Shown one piece after another: positions 57,540-64,000 of a DNA stretch of 64,000 nt. Position numbers and translations under genes: made by a program. The notes under the pieces were generated by a model. It was not told where the DNA came from and ran no database searches. It saw only the letters and a list, made by a program, of their open reading frames with translations. This DNA comes from Streptomyces spiroverticillatus (GTDB taxonomy: Bacteria > Actinomycetota > Actinomycetes > Streptomycetales > Streptomycetaceae): contig BMUX01000008.1 in the NCBI GenBank assembly GCA_014650415.1, positions 346,852-410,851 on the forward strand. The letters run 5' to 3'. The number at the start of each line of letters is the position of its first letter. The stretch's first letter is position 1.

Positions 57540-58412
57540 ATGGAACGGTACGGACGGACGCGTCGGCGTACGATGCGCCAGGTCGCGGTGATCATCGGCA
57601 CGCTGGCACTGCTGACCGCCTGCGGATCGGAGAAGGGGGACGGCCCGGACCGAACCGCCCCGCCCAACATCCCTTCCCCACCCGCGATTTCCAGCCCGGA
57701 ACCCGAACCCACGGCCTCCGGGCCGACCCCCTTCCGGGGCCGGACGGACATCACCTTCCGGCCCGAAACCACCCGGCCGGAAGGCGAGTTGGAGCGCACG
57801 GCCGCCCTGATGCGCAAGCGGGCCTCCGCACTGGGCATGAAGGACGTCACTATCACCGTCAGGAACGGTGACGTCACCGTCTCCGCCAAGAACGTGACCG
57901 AGGAACGCCTCACCTCCCTCGGCGCGCCCGCCGAGGTGGCCTTCCGCCCGGTCCAGAACCTCGTGCCCCCGAGCGGCAAGCCGTGCACCCCGACCCGCGA
58001 CCGGGCACCGTCCCGCCCGATGACGGCCTGCGGCAGCGGCGCCGATGCCGGCGCCCAGTACTTGCTCGGCCCCGTCGGCGTCCCCGGATCGGACGTCACC
58101 CGGGCCACGGCCGAGAACAACCAGCGCATCGGCGTCTGGCAGGTCTCGCTGACCTTCAACGCGGCGGGGGCGCAGCGCTTCGGCGAGCTGAGCGAGCGGC
58201 TCGCCACGCAGCAGCAGCCCATGAACCAGTTCGCCATCGTCCGCGACGGCGAGGTGCTCTCGGCGCCCACCGTCGCCCAGCGGCTGAGCGGCGGCGTCGC
58301 CGAGATCTCGGGTTCCTTCACCCGGGAGTCGGCCCAGGAACTGGCGGCGCAGATCACGTCCGGATCGCTGCCCCTGCGGCTGCGCGTCTCCAGCACACAG
58401 CGCTATTCCTAG
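57540..58412 (+). CDS. Lipoprotein with a SecDF P1-head-like domain
   Basis: A 290-residue protein. MRQVAVIIGTLALLTACGSEKG is a lipoprotein leader with the lipobox LTAC, so it should sit on the outer membrane face. After a Pro-rich linker come PETTRPEGELERTAALMRKR, RASALGMKDVTITVRNGDVT and WQVSLTFNAAGAQRFGELSERL, ending QLAAQITSGSLPLRLRV; this is the P1 head region of SecD, here without its twelve helices. Such stand-alone forms are frequent in actinomycetes and their role in export or folding is unknown. GGGCGGGAGAGC precedes ATG 57540. The next gene begins after the GntR promoter. Confidence 0.83.
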   Translation: MERYGRTRRRTMRQVAVIIGTLALLTACGSEKGDGPDRTAPPNIPSPPAISSPEPEPTASGPTPFRGRTDITFRPETTRPEGELERTAALMRKRASALGMKDVTITVRNGDVTVSAKNVTEERLTSLGAPAEVAFRPVQNLVPPSGKPCTPTRDRAPSRPMTACGSGADAGAQYLLGPVGVPGSDVTRATAENNQRIGVWQVSLTFNAAGAQRFGELSERLATQQQPMNQFAIVRDGEVLSAPTVAQRLSGGVAEISGSFTRESAQELAAQITSGSLPLRLRVSSTQRYS

Positions 58413-58456
58413 AACACCGCCCAGGGGCGTCTTTCCGTCAGAGCCCCCGCACACCC

Positions 58457-58486
58457 TTGAGGTCTAGACCAATAGCGGCATAGCCT
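58457..58486 (+). promoter_or_regulatory. Promoter with GGTCTAGACC operator before the GntR gene
   Basis: TTGAGG (58457-58462), an 18-base spacer and TAGCCT (58481-58486) make a plausible promoter. The palindrome GGTCTAGACC (58461-58470) overlaps the -35 end. It is the core of the DasR dre site, and the flanking CCAATAG also occurs at the chitinase promoter. Confidence 0.65.
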
Positions 58487-58526
58487 GGCGCAACCCTGCC
58501 CGTACGCCGAGTGATTGAGGATCTCA

Positions 58527-59321
58527 GTGCACCCCCTGGGCCACGAGAGCGACCACCCAACGACCGGACACCAGCACGTGACCGCACCCGTCTACCGGCG
58601 CATCGCCGAGGACCTGCGGCTGAGCATCGCCGAGGGGCAGTTCCCGGCCGGGCGCCGGCTCCCCTCCGAGCGGAGCCTCGCGGAGCGGTACCACGTCACC
58701 CGGCAGACCGTGCGCTGTGCGCTGCAACACCTGCGGACCCACGGCCTCCTCGTCACCGACCGCACCGGTTCGTACGCATGTCGACGCACCGGCATCCCGG
58801 CCCTCCCGCCCCTCGGGCCCGCCGAGCAGCCCACCTTCCCCGGCGGCGCCACGCCCCTGACGGGCGACGCCAGCCGTACGGGACGGCTCACCGCGGCCCT
58901 TCCGCCGCCGGAGCTGGCCCCGGGGCTCGGCGTCGCCCCGGGCGAGCGTGCCCCCGTCCTGCACAGCCGGACCGTCGACGACTCGGGCGCCGTCATCCAG
59001 GAGGCGGTCTCCTACTTCTCGATCCACGCGCTGACCGCCGCGCCACAGCTGACACGTGCATTCATCCAGGGCGGCGCCGAAGACCGCCCCGCCCTGACCG
59101 ACCTCTACCAGTGGCTCACCTCGGCCGGCCTGACCCTCACCCGGCACGAACGGATGAGCCCCGCCCCGACCCCGGAGGCCGAAGTCGCCCCGGTGTCCGG
59201 CTGGGTGTCCGTACGGAGACTGGTGAGCGACCAGCACCAGCGGCTGCTGGAGGCGACCGACCTGCGCTGCGACCTGACCCGCAGTACCCTCGTCCACCGC
59301 TCGCCGCTGCTCACGCCGTGA
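58527..59321 (+). CDS. GntR-family regulator with UTRA domain
   Basis: A 264-residue regulator. Residues about 20-85 carry the GntR winged helix (APVYRRIAEDLRLSIAEGQF, PSERSLAERYHVTRQTVRCALQHLRTHGLLV), and residues about 115-255 the UTRA ligand domain, with ERAPVLHSRTVDDSGAVIQE and LEATDLRCDLTRSTLVHRSP. It belongs to the HutC/DasR branch, whose effectors include sugars, histidine products and amino sugars. GTG 58527 has TTGAGG 7 bases upstream; TTG 58515 is an alternative. The operator-like GGTCTAGACC in its promoter suggests that it or DasR controls it, and a chitinase with a similar site is three genes away. Confidence 0.9.
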   Translation: MHPLGHESDHPTTGHQHVTAPVYRRIAEDLRLSIAEGQFPAGRRLPSERSLAERYHVTRQTVRCALQHLRTHGLLVTDRTGSYACRRTGIPALPPLGPAEQPTFPGGATPLTGDASRTGRLTAALPPPELAPGLGVAPGERAPVLHSRTVDDSGAVIQEAVSYFSIHALTAAPQLTRAFIQGGAEDRPALTDLYQWLTSAGLTLTRHERMSPAPTPEAEVAPVSGWVSVRRLVSDQHQRLLEATDLRCDLTRSTLVHRSPLLTP

Positions 59322-59392
59322 CGTGCCGCGGGGGCCGGGCGCATGCCCGACCCCCGCCATGTACACGTACGTACGACCGCGACCGCAGACGC

Positions 59393-59623
59393 CTACGACG
59401 ACCGCGGCTGTGCCCCGTCCTGGCCCTCTCTGTGGCCGAAGGCGGAGAAGGAGCGTTCGTCCCGCTGCGCGGGGGCACCGCGCACACCGCTCCAGTCCAG
59501 TGCCTGCTGGGCCTGGTCCTGGGTCTGCGCTGCGGCGATGCGGCTGGCGGTCAGGGCGTCTCCTCGTTCCTGGACGAGGGTGTCGTAGATCGGTGTGGGT
59601 GCGGATATGGCTGTAGTAGTCAC
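59393..59623 (-). CDS. Small hypothetical protein
   Basis: A 76-residue reading frame on the minus strand, TAISAPTPIYDTLVQERGDA ... LDWSGVRGAPAQRDERSFSAFG, of hydrophilic, helix-prone composition with repeated Gln and Ala. Codon third positions are biased and no competing gene is seen on the other strand. GTG 59623 is the best start but its ribosome site is poor. It stands alone between the GntR gene and the chitinase. I do not recognise a family. Confidence 0.5.
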   Translation of the reverse strand: MTTTAISAPTPIYDTLVQERGDALTASRIAAAQTQDQAQQALDWSGVRGAPAQRDERSFSAFGHREGQDGAQPRSS

Positions 59624-59706
59624 GAGAGGTCATTCTTACCGCTGTACGGCGTTCCATGGCCCCGCGTCTGCATGGTGAAACCCACACTTGGCCGAAGTGC
59701 GCGGTG

Positions 59707-61548
59707 TCAGTTCCCGAAGTAGGCGTCAAAGTTCCGGCTGAACTCCTGGTTGTTGAAGCGGTCCCAGTTGATCGACCAGGTCATCAGGCCGCGCAGGGAC
59801 GGCCAGGTGCCGTGGGTCTGGTAGCTGCCGCAGTTGGTCTTCTTCGTGAGGCAGTCCAGCGCCTTGTTGACCTCGGCGGAGGAGACCCACCCGTTTCCGG
59901 CCTGGGTGGAGGCGGGCATGCCGATGGCGACCTGCTCGGGGCGCAGCGGCGGGAAGACGTTGTTCGCGTCGCCCGCGACCGGGAAGCCGGTGAGCAGCAT
60001 GTCGGTCATCGCGATGTGGAAGTCGGCGCCGCCCATGGAGTGGTACTGGTTGTCCAGGCCCATGATCGGGCCCGAGTTGTAGTCCTGGACGTGCAGCAAC
60101 GTCAGGTCGTCGCGCAGTGCGTGGATGACCGGGAGGTAGGCGCCCGCGCGCGGGTCCTGGCCGCCCCACTTGCCGACGCCGTAGAACTGGTAGCCGAGCT
60201 GCACGAAGAAGGTCTCCGGCGCCATGGTCAGGACGAAGTCCTTGCCGTACTTGGCCTTCAGGGTCTTGACCGCCGAGATGAGATTGACGACGACCGGGGT
60301 GGTCGGGTTCTTGAAGTTCGTGTCGGCGGTGTCCAGGGAGAGCGAGTGGCCCTCGAAGTCGATGTCGAGGCCGTTGAGACCGTACTCGTCGATGATCTTC
60401 GAGACGGAGGTGACGAACGCGTCGCGGGCGGCGGCCGTGGTGAGCCGGACCTGCCCGTTCTGCCCGCCGATGGAGATGAGCACCTTCTTGCCCTGCGCCT
60501 GCTTGGCCTTGATCGCCGCCTTGAACTCGGCCTCGGACTCCACGTTCGGGCACTCGGCGACGGGGCACAGCTTGAACCGGATGTCGCCGCTGGTCACCGA
60601 GGTCGGCTCGCCGAAGGCCAGGTTGATGACGTCCCAGGAGGTGGGGACGTCGGCCATCTTCGTGTAGCCGGAGCCGTTGGCGAAGCTGGAGTGCAGATAG
60701 CCGACCAGCGCGTGGGCGGGCAGGTCGCCGCCCGGGTCGGGATTGCCGCCGCCCGGGGGAGTGGTGAAGGTGACGGCCGCCGACTTGGCCGACTCGCCGT
60801 CGGCGTTGAGCGCGGCGACCTGGACGCTGTAGGCGGTGGCGGGGGTGAGCCCGGTGAGGGTGGCCGAGGTGCCGGTGACGGTGGTCGCCTTGGCGCCGTT
60901 GCGGTAGACCGCGTACGAGGTGGCGCCGGTGGACGCCGACCAGGAGAGGGCGGCGGTGGTCGAGGTGACGGTGCCCGCCGCGAGCCCGGCCGGCGGGGCG
61001 GGCGGCTGCGGCTGGGTGGTGTCGCCGGGGCCGAAGAGGCTCAGGTCGTCGGCGTAGTAGGCGGGGGTGCCGTACCAGCCGTGGGTGTAGATCTGCACCT
61101 GGGTGGTGTTCGCGCCGGTCTTGAAGGTGGTGCTCAGCTGCTTGAAGGCGTCGGCGGACTGCGTCCAGGTGGACACGTCGGTGGTGCCGGTGCCGGTCGC
61201 GCCGAGGTAGACGTACGAACCGCGCACCCAACCGCTCAGTGTGTACGTCGAGTTGGGCTTCACGGTGACGTTCTGCGTGCACTTGGCGTGGTCGCTGCCC
61301 GCCGGGGTGGCCTTGAGGGCGGAGCTGCCGCTGCGGACGGGCGTGCTGACCACGGCCCCCGCGGTGCAGTTCCAGCCGGTGAGCCCGGCCTCGAAGCCGC
61401 CGTTGCGGGCGAGTTCGGCGTCGGCGGCGACGGCCGGGGCGGCGGCGGTCAGCCCGGAGGCGGCGAGGGCGAGGGCGGTGACGGCGAGGGCGACGGGGGA
61501 GACGCGGCGCGGGCGTCTGGGGATGCGGTGTCGACGGGGACGGTCCAC
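59707..61548 (-). CDS. Secreted GH18 chitinase with CBM and fibronectin III domains
   Basis: A 613-residue exported enzyme. The leader (RRVSPVALAVTALALAASG up to AVA-A, residues 1-42) is a Sec signal. Residues about 46-170 form a carbohydrate-binding jelly-roll (ELARNGGFEAGLTGWNC, SALKATPAGSDHAKCTQNVTV), about 185-280 a fibronectin III domain (GLAAGTVTSTTAALSWSAST), and about 295-613 the GH18 barrel. The catalytic motif reads LNGLDIDFEGHS, with Asn in place of the usual first Asp and the acid Glu near residue 398 intact. GTG 61548 has GGAGG upstream. A dre-like TGGTCCAGACCA sits in the promoter. It should hydrolyse chitin outside the cell. Confidence 0.93.
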   Translation of the reverse strand: MDRPRRHRIPRRPRRVSPVALAVTALALAASGLTAAAPAVAADAELARNGGFEAGLTGWNCTAGAVVSTPVRSGSSALKATPAGSDHAKCTQNVTVKPNSTYTLSGWVRGSYVYLGATGTGTTDVSTWTQSADAFKQLSTTFKTGANTTQVQIYTHGWYGTPAYYADDLSLFGPGDTTQPQPPAPPAGLAAGTVTSTTAALSWSASTGATSYAVYRNGAKATTVTGTSATLTGLTPATAYSVQVAALNADGESAKSAAVTFTTPPGGGNPDPGGDLPAHALVGYLHSSFANGSGYTKMADVPTSWDVINLAFGEPTSVTSGDIRFKLCPVAECPNVESEAEFKAAIKAKQAQGKKVLISIGGQNGQVRLTTAAARDAFVTSVSKIIDEYGLNGLDIDFEGHSLSLDTADTNFKNPTTPVVVNLISAVKTLKAKYGKDFVLTMAPETFFVQLGYQFYGVGKWGGQDPRAGAYLPVIHALRDDLTLLHVQDYNSGPIMGLDNQYHSMGGADFHIAMTDMLLTGFPVAGDANNVFPPLRPEQVAIGMPASTQAGNGWVSSAEVNKALDCLTKKTNCGSYQTHGTWPSLRGLMTWSINWDRFNNQEFSRNFDAYFGN

Positions 61549-61593
61549 AACTGCCTCCGGAGCGGGGGGAGATGGAGGTTCTGATGGCCGCTC

Positions 61594-61622
61594 AATTTGG
61601 TCCAGACCAATAGTGTTGTCAA
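61594..61622 (-). promoter_or_regulatory. Chitinase promoter with dre-like operator
   Basis: On the minus strand TTGACA (61622-61617) is followed, after 17-18 bases, by an AT-rich -10 region around 61599-61594. TGGTCCAGACCA at 61598-61609 lies between them; it matches the 12-bp repeats in front of known Streptomyces chitinase genes, where DasR binds. Only one copy is clear here. Confidence 0.7.
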
Positions 61623-61753
61623 GGCCGCCGACGACATCCGCCGCGAGCCAGCGGCGGGCCGGTGCCGCCCCGCGCGGGCCGGTACCCCCGGGCGGCCCGC
61701 GCATCGGTACGGGCGCCCCCGGGGCGGCCTTCACATTCGTACGGGCGGAACCT

Positions 61754-62200
61754 TCACCCCAACCGCTGCCGCACCTCGTGCCGAAGCACCTTGCCCACCT
61801 TCGATTGCGGCAGCCCCACCACGGTGCAGTCCGCGACGGCCGGATGCTCCATCAGGACCCGCTCGACCTCGGCGGAGTACACGTTGAACCCACCGGTGAT
61901 GATCAGGTCCTTGGCCCGGTCGACGAGGTGCAGGAACCCCTCGTCGTCCAGGAAGCCGATGTCGCCGGTGTGGTGCCAGCCGAAGCGCGACGCCTCCGCC
62001 GTGGCCTCGGGGTCCTTGTAGTACCCGGCCATCACCAGCGAGCCGCGCACCACGATCTCGCCGCGCTCCCCGGTCCGTACCGTACGGCCCTGCTCGTCCA
62101 CGACCGCCACGGTGACCAGCGGACCCGGCCGCCCCGCAGCCGTCAGCCGGAGTGGTCCGCCCCTGGTGTCCGGCGCCTCGAACAGTGATCCTCGGCGCAT
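61754..62200 (-). pseudogene. Decayed acyl-CoA synthetase (AMP-binding) remnant
   Basis: About 148 codons on the minus strand encode the last third of an acyl-CoA synthetase: EIVVRGSLVMAGYYKDPEAT, the GWHHTGDIGFLDDEGFLHLVDR motif and LIITGGFNVYSAEVERVLMEHPAVAD. After DCTVVGLP the frame jumps to QSKVGKVLRHEV, although about 60 to 70 residues normally separate those elements, including the region with the adenylation Lys approach. The adenylation core in the first 350 residues is also missing, and the reading frame starts at an ATG (62200) that overlaps the divergent gene. It is almost surely inactive. A flanking microhomology (CTGCCG) may mark the deletion. Confidence 0.8.
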
Positions 62201-62606
62201 GATGCTTCCGCGCGCACAGGAGAAGACCGAACTGATCGAGGTCGTCCGCATCACGGACCCGATGGGGCAGTCGACCGCCGAGAGCCTGACGGGCCGCGAG
62301 GTGGCGCTGTGGGAGGCGGAGCAGGTCACCGACGCCCTGGCCCTCATCGGCTCCCTGCCGGACGGCGAGGTGTACCGCTGCTTCCTCCCGGGGTGGGGCA
62401 TCCGTGCGCACAGCGCCACCGGCCTGCTCTTCCAGATCGCCTTCTGCTTCCGGTGCCACGGCGCCCGGCTGTTCGGGCCCGGCGTCAGCGGCGGCATGAG
62501 CCGGATTCACGGCTTCGACGCGGACAGCGGTCCGGCGCTGGAACTGCTGCAACTGTTCCGGGACTCCCAGCACGGCCGCCTCGGGCGGTTCCTCCGGCGG
62601 AGGTGA
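62199..62606 (+). CDS. Conserved hypothetical protein
   Basis: A 135-residue soluble protein. Core segments are EKTELIEVVRITDPMGQ, VYRCFLPGWGIRAHSATGLLFQIAFCFRCHGARLFG and HGFDADSGPALELLQLFRDS. The Cys pair in FCFRCHGA and a Trp-Gly loop suggest a metal or redox site, but no family of known function is recognised. The start at ATG 62199 has no ribosome site and lies inside the CATGATG shared with the divergent pseudogene, so the true N-terminus may have been lost in the rearrangement that damaged that gene. Confidence 0.6.
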   Translation: MMLPRAQEKTELIEVVRITDPMGQSTAESLTGREVALWEAEQVTDALALIGSLPDGEVYRCFLPGWGIRAHSATGLLFQIAFCFRCHGARLFGPGVSGGMSRIHGFDADSGPALELLQLFRDSQHGRLGRFLRRR

Positions 62607-62767
62607 GACATAGCCGTGCCGGAGCCCCGTGGTTGCGGGGGTTTGCCCCACCCTCCTCCCTCCTGCCTGCCGGAGTACGGACAGGCCACCTGAGCGGATG
62701 GTTCCGTTCCTCTTGATCGCGGAGGCTGGCACCAGACAGCCAGCCGGCCCGTCCGATCGGAGAATCC

Positions 62768-63586
62768 GTGTTCAGCCCGAAGTCCTCGCCCCGCCCCCTC
62801 GCCCGCACCCTCGCGCTCGCCCTGGCGGGAGCCGCATGCGCGGCCCTCACCACCGGCAGCGCGCAAGCCGTCGTCAACGGGAAGGATTCCAGCCGGAGTT
62901 ACTCGGCCATGGTGTCCGTCCCGGTCACCAGCGTGGCCGACCCCACCTTCCGGGGCGTCTGCGGCGGAACGCTGATCGACCCGCAATGGGTGCTCACGGC
63001 CGCCCACTGCGTGGACCCGACCCTCGTCACCCTGGACGGCACCGTCCGGATCGGCAGCGAGTGGAAGAACACCGGGGGCACCGTCCGGTCCGTGGCGAAG
63101 ACGGTGACCCACCCCGGCTACCGGACAGGCGCACCCAACCGGGACGACCTCGCGCTGATACGTCTCCACCGCCCGGTCGCCGAGAAGCCCCTGCGCATCG
63201 CCGACCGGCCGGGGCCGCCCGGCACCCCGACCCGGCTCCTCGGCTTCGGCACGGTCGTCGACGCACCCGACCCCGCGCAGTGGGTCTTCCCCGACCGCCT
63301 CCAGGAACTCGACGCCCGCAGGGCCCCGGCGTCCGCCTGCGCACCGGGCTACGCGGACCGCACCCGCCTGTGCACGGTCAGCCAGGTGCCCAAGGCCATG
63401 GCGTGCAACGGCGATTCGGGCGGCCCCCAGATCCAGCGCGACCGCAAGGGACGCTGGGAACTCATCGGTGTCACCTCGGGCCCCGGCGCCCCGGGCGTGC
63501 GCTGCTCCGACGGACCCGGCCTCTACACCAGCGCGCCCGCCTACGCCGACTGGATCCGCAGGGCGATGGCCCGCAACGGCCGATGA
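62768..63586 (+). CDS. Secreted trypsin-like serine protease (S1)
   Basis: A 272-residue exported protease. The leader RPLARTLALALAGAACAALT is a Sec signal with cleavage near AQA-V, giving the N-terminus VVNGKD of the mature S1 fold. Catalytic His is in VLTAAHCVD, Asp in NRDDLALIRL and Ser in ACNGDSGGP; the Cys pairs around VCGG and CAPGYADRTRLC form disulfides. The S1 pocket residue in MACNGDSGG, with Asn before Gly, differs from the Asp of trypsin, so specificity may not be for Arg/Lys. GTG 62768 has GGAG at a good distance. A hairpin at 63608-63640 follows. Confidence 0.93.
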   Translation: MFSPKSSPRPLARTLALALAGAACAALTTGSAQAVVNGKDSSRSYSAMVSVPVTSVADPTFRGVCGGTLIDPQWVLTAAHCVDPTLVTLDGTVRIGSEWKNTGGTVRSVAKTVTHPGYRTGAPNRDDLALIRLHRPVAEKPLRIADRPGPPGTPTRLLGFGTVVDAPDPAQWVFPDRLQELDARRAPASACAPGYADRTRLCTVSQVPKAMACNGDSGGPQIQRDRKGRWELIGVTSGPGAPGVRCSDGPGLYTSAPAYADWIRRAMARNGR

Positions 63587-63607
63587 GCGCCCGGCCCGGG
63601 GGAGTTC

Positions 63608-63640
63608 GGACCGCGGCGGCCCCTGACCGGTCCGCGGTCC
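63608..63640. terminator. Possible terminator after the protease gene
   Basis: GGACCGCGG and CCGCGGTCC form a 9-bp stem with a 15-base loop, 22 bases after the stop codon. The large loop and lack of U-tract keep certainty low. Confidence 0.4.
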
Positions 63641-63702
63641 CGCTCCCGCGGGCCGGTGGGGGCCGGTACCGTGGATCGGGCACCCTTCCCGTGGAGGCAC
63701 TG

Positions 63703-63918
63703 ATGGCGCACCTCGTGTTCGACCCCGACGAGCAGCGGCAGTTGCGCGCCGCAGCCCGCACCGAGCTCGCCGGCAGCCCCACGCTCGCGTACGTACTGGA
63801 ACATCTGGCCGCCGAGGGCATCGACCTCGACGAGTGCCGGGACTGGGAGGACCTGCGGGCCGCGAAGGGGCTCGCTCCGCGCGACGAGGACACCGCCGGG
63901 GCGACGGACGTTGCCTAA
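63703..63918 (+). CDS. Small hypothetical protein
   Basis: A 71-residue acidic protein: AHLVFDPDEQRQLRAAARTE, LAGSPTLAYVLEHLAAEGI, DLDECRDWEDLRAAKGLAPR. It is helical with a short strand at its N-terminus. GGAGG lies 6 bases before ATG 63703. It resembles small actinomycete proteins of unknown function with an antitoxin-like length, but there is no partner toxin gene in the remaining 80 bases. I do not recognise the family. Confidence 0.6.
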   Translation: MAHLVFDPDEQRQLRAAARTELAGSPTLAYVLEHLAAEGIDLDECRDWEDLRAAKGLAPRDEDTAGATDVA

Positions 63919-64000
63919 GAGGACGCGCGGATAGGTTACGGGCGGCGGGCAGGCCGCGTATCCCAGCGGAAGATCACCCACGCTTCGCGAATCAGGCGCC

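Noticed and set aside
63919..64000. Last 80 bases checked for a gene start or RNA.
   Set aside because: No open frame with codon bias and no hairpin or RNA gene was recognised.

Overview
The window is chromosomal DNA of a high-GC actinomycete, most probably a Streptomyces or close relative. Codon third positions are almost all G or C. GTG starts and 4-base ATGA/GTGA overlaps are frequent. The content is typical of the genus: a large ATP-binding LuxR regulator, a Tat-exported PhoX-like protein, a narGHJI operon, a GH18 chitinase with a GGTCYAGACC operator, and several DUF-type proteins. I see no rRNA, tRNA, CRISPR array, insertion sequence or prophage gene.

Left part (1-20 kb). A partial MFS exporter is followed by a co-directional cluster (932-6424): isochorismatase-fold hydrolase, DoxX, Dps-like ferritin, alpha/beta hydrolase, amidohydrolase and a GPR1/FUN34/YaaH membrane protein. 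The cluster converges on an AraC regulator and a 903-residue LuxR (LAL) regulator. Then come an EF-hand protein, an MscS-type membrane protein, small conserved proteins, PhoX, an F420-type oxidoreductase, a PEP-mutase-like barrel and a membrane metallophosphoesterase with a long repetitive N-terminus.

Middle part (20-39 kb) is mostly leftward. A complete oligopeptide ABC operon (20079-25400) is preceded by a predicted promoter and a 32-codon, apparently leaderless upstream ORF. A second leftward group (25769-31163) holds an ABC exporter, an EF-Tu-barrel-like protein, a DUF6193-like gene that seems frameshifted, and a HEAT-like repeat protein. A third (31271-36058) couples a membrane-anchored beta-helix protein, a lipoprotein with an Arg-rich collagen-like tract before its signal sequence, and a polytopic membrane protein.

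Respiration block (36.7-46.5 kb). narGHJI diverges from moeA and ywiC, and a DsbA-like lipoprotein lies beyond. A perfect DosR/DevR-type palindrome sits in the moeA-narG gap, and a second box lies upstream of the dsbA-like gene, suggesting one hypoxia regulon that joins nitrate reductase, cofactor synthesis and thiol chemistry.

Right part (46.5-64 kb). Notable are a cis-prenyl transferase translationally coupled to an MpaB/rubber-oxygenase-type protein fused to EF-hands; a MarR/Old Yellow Enzyme pair; a PadR regulator with a 13-bp inverted-repeat operator; an aldo/keto reductase; a GntR/UTRA regulator and a chitinase that share a near-identical operator; a decayed acyl-CoA synthetase; and a secreted trypsin-like protease. 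All assignments come from reading sequence and motifs by eye; no database search was run.
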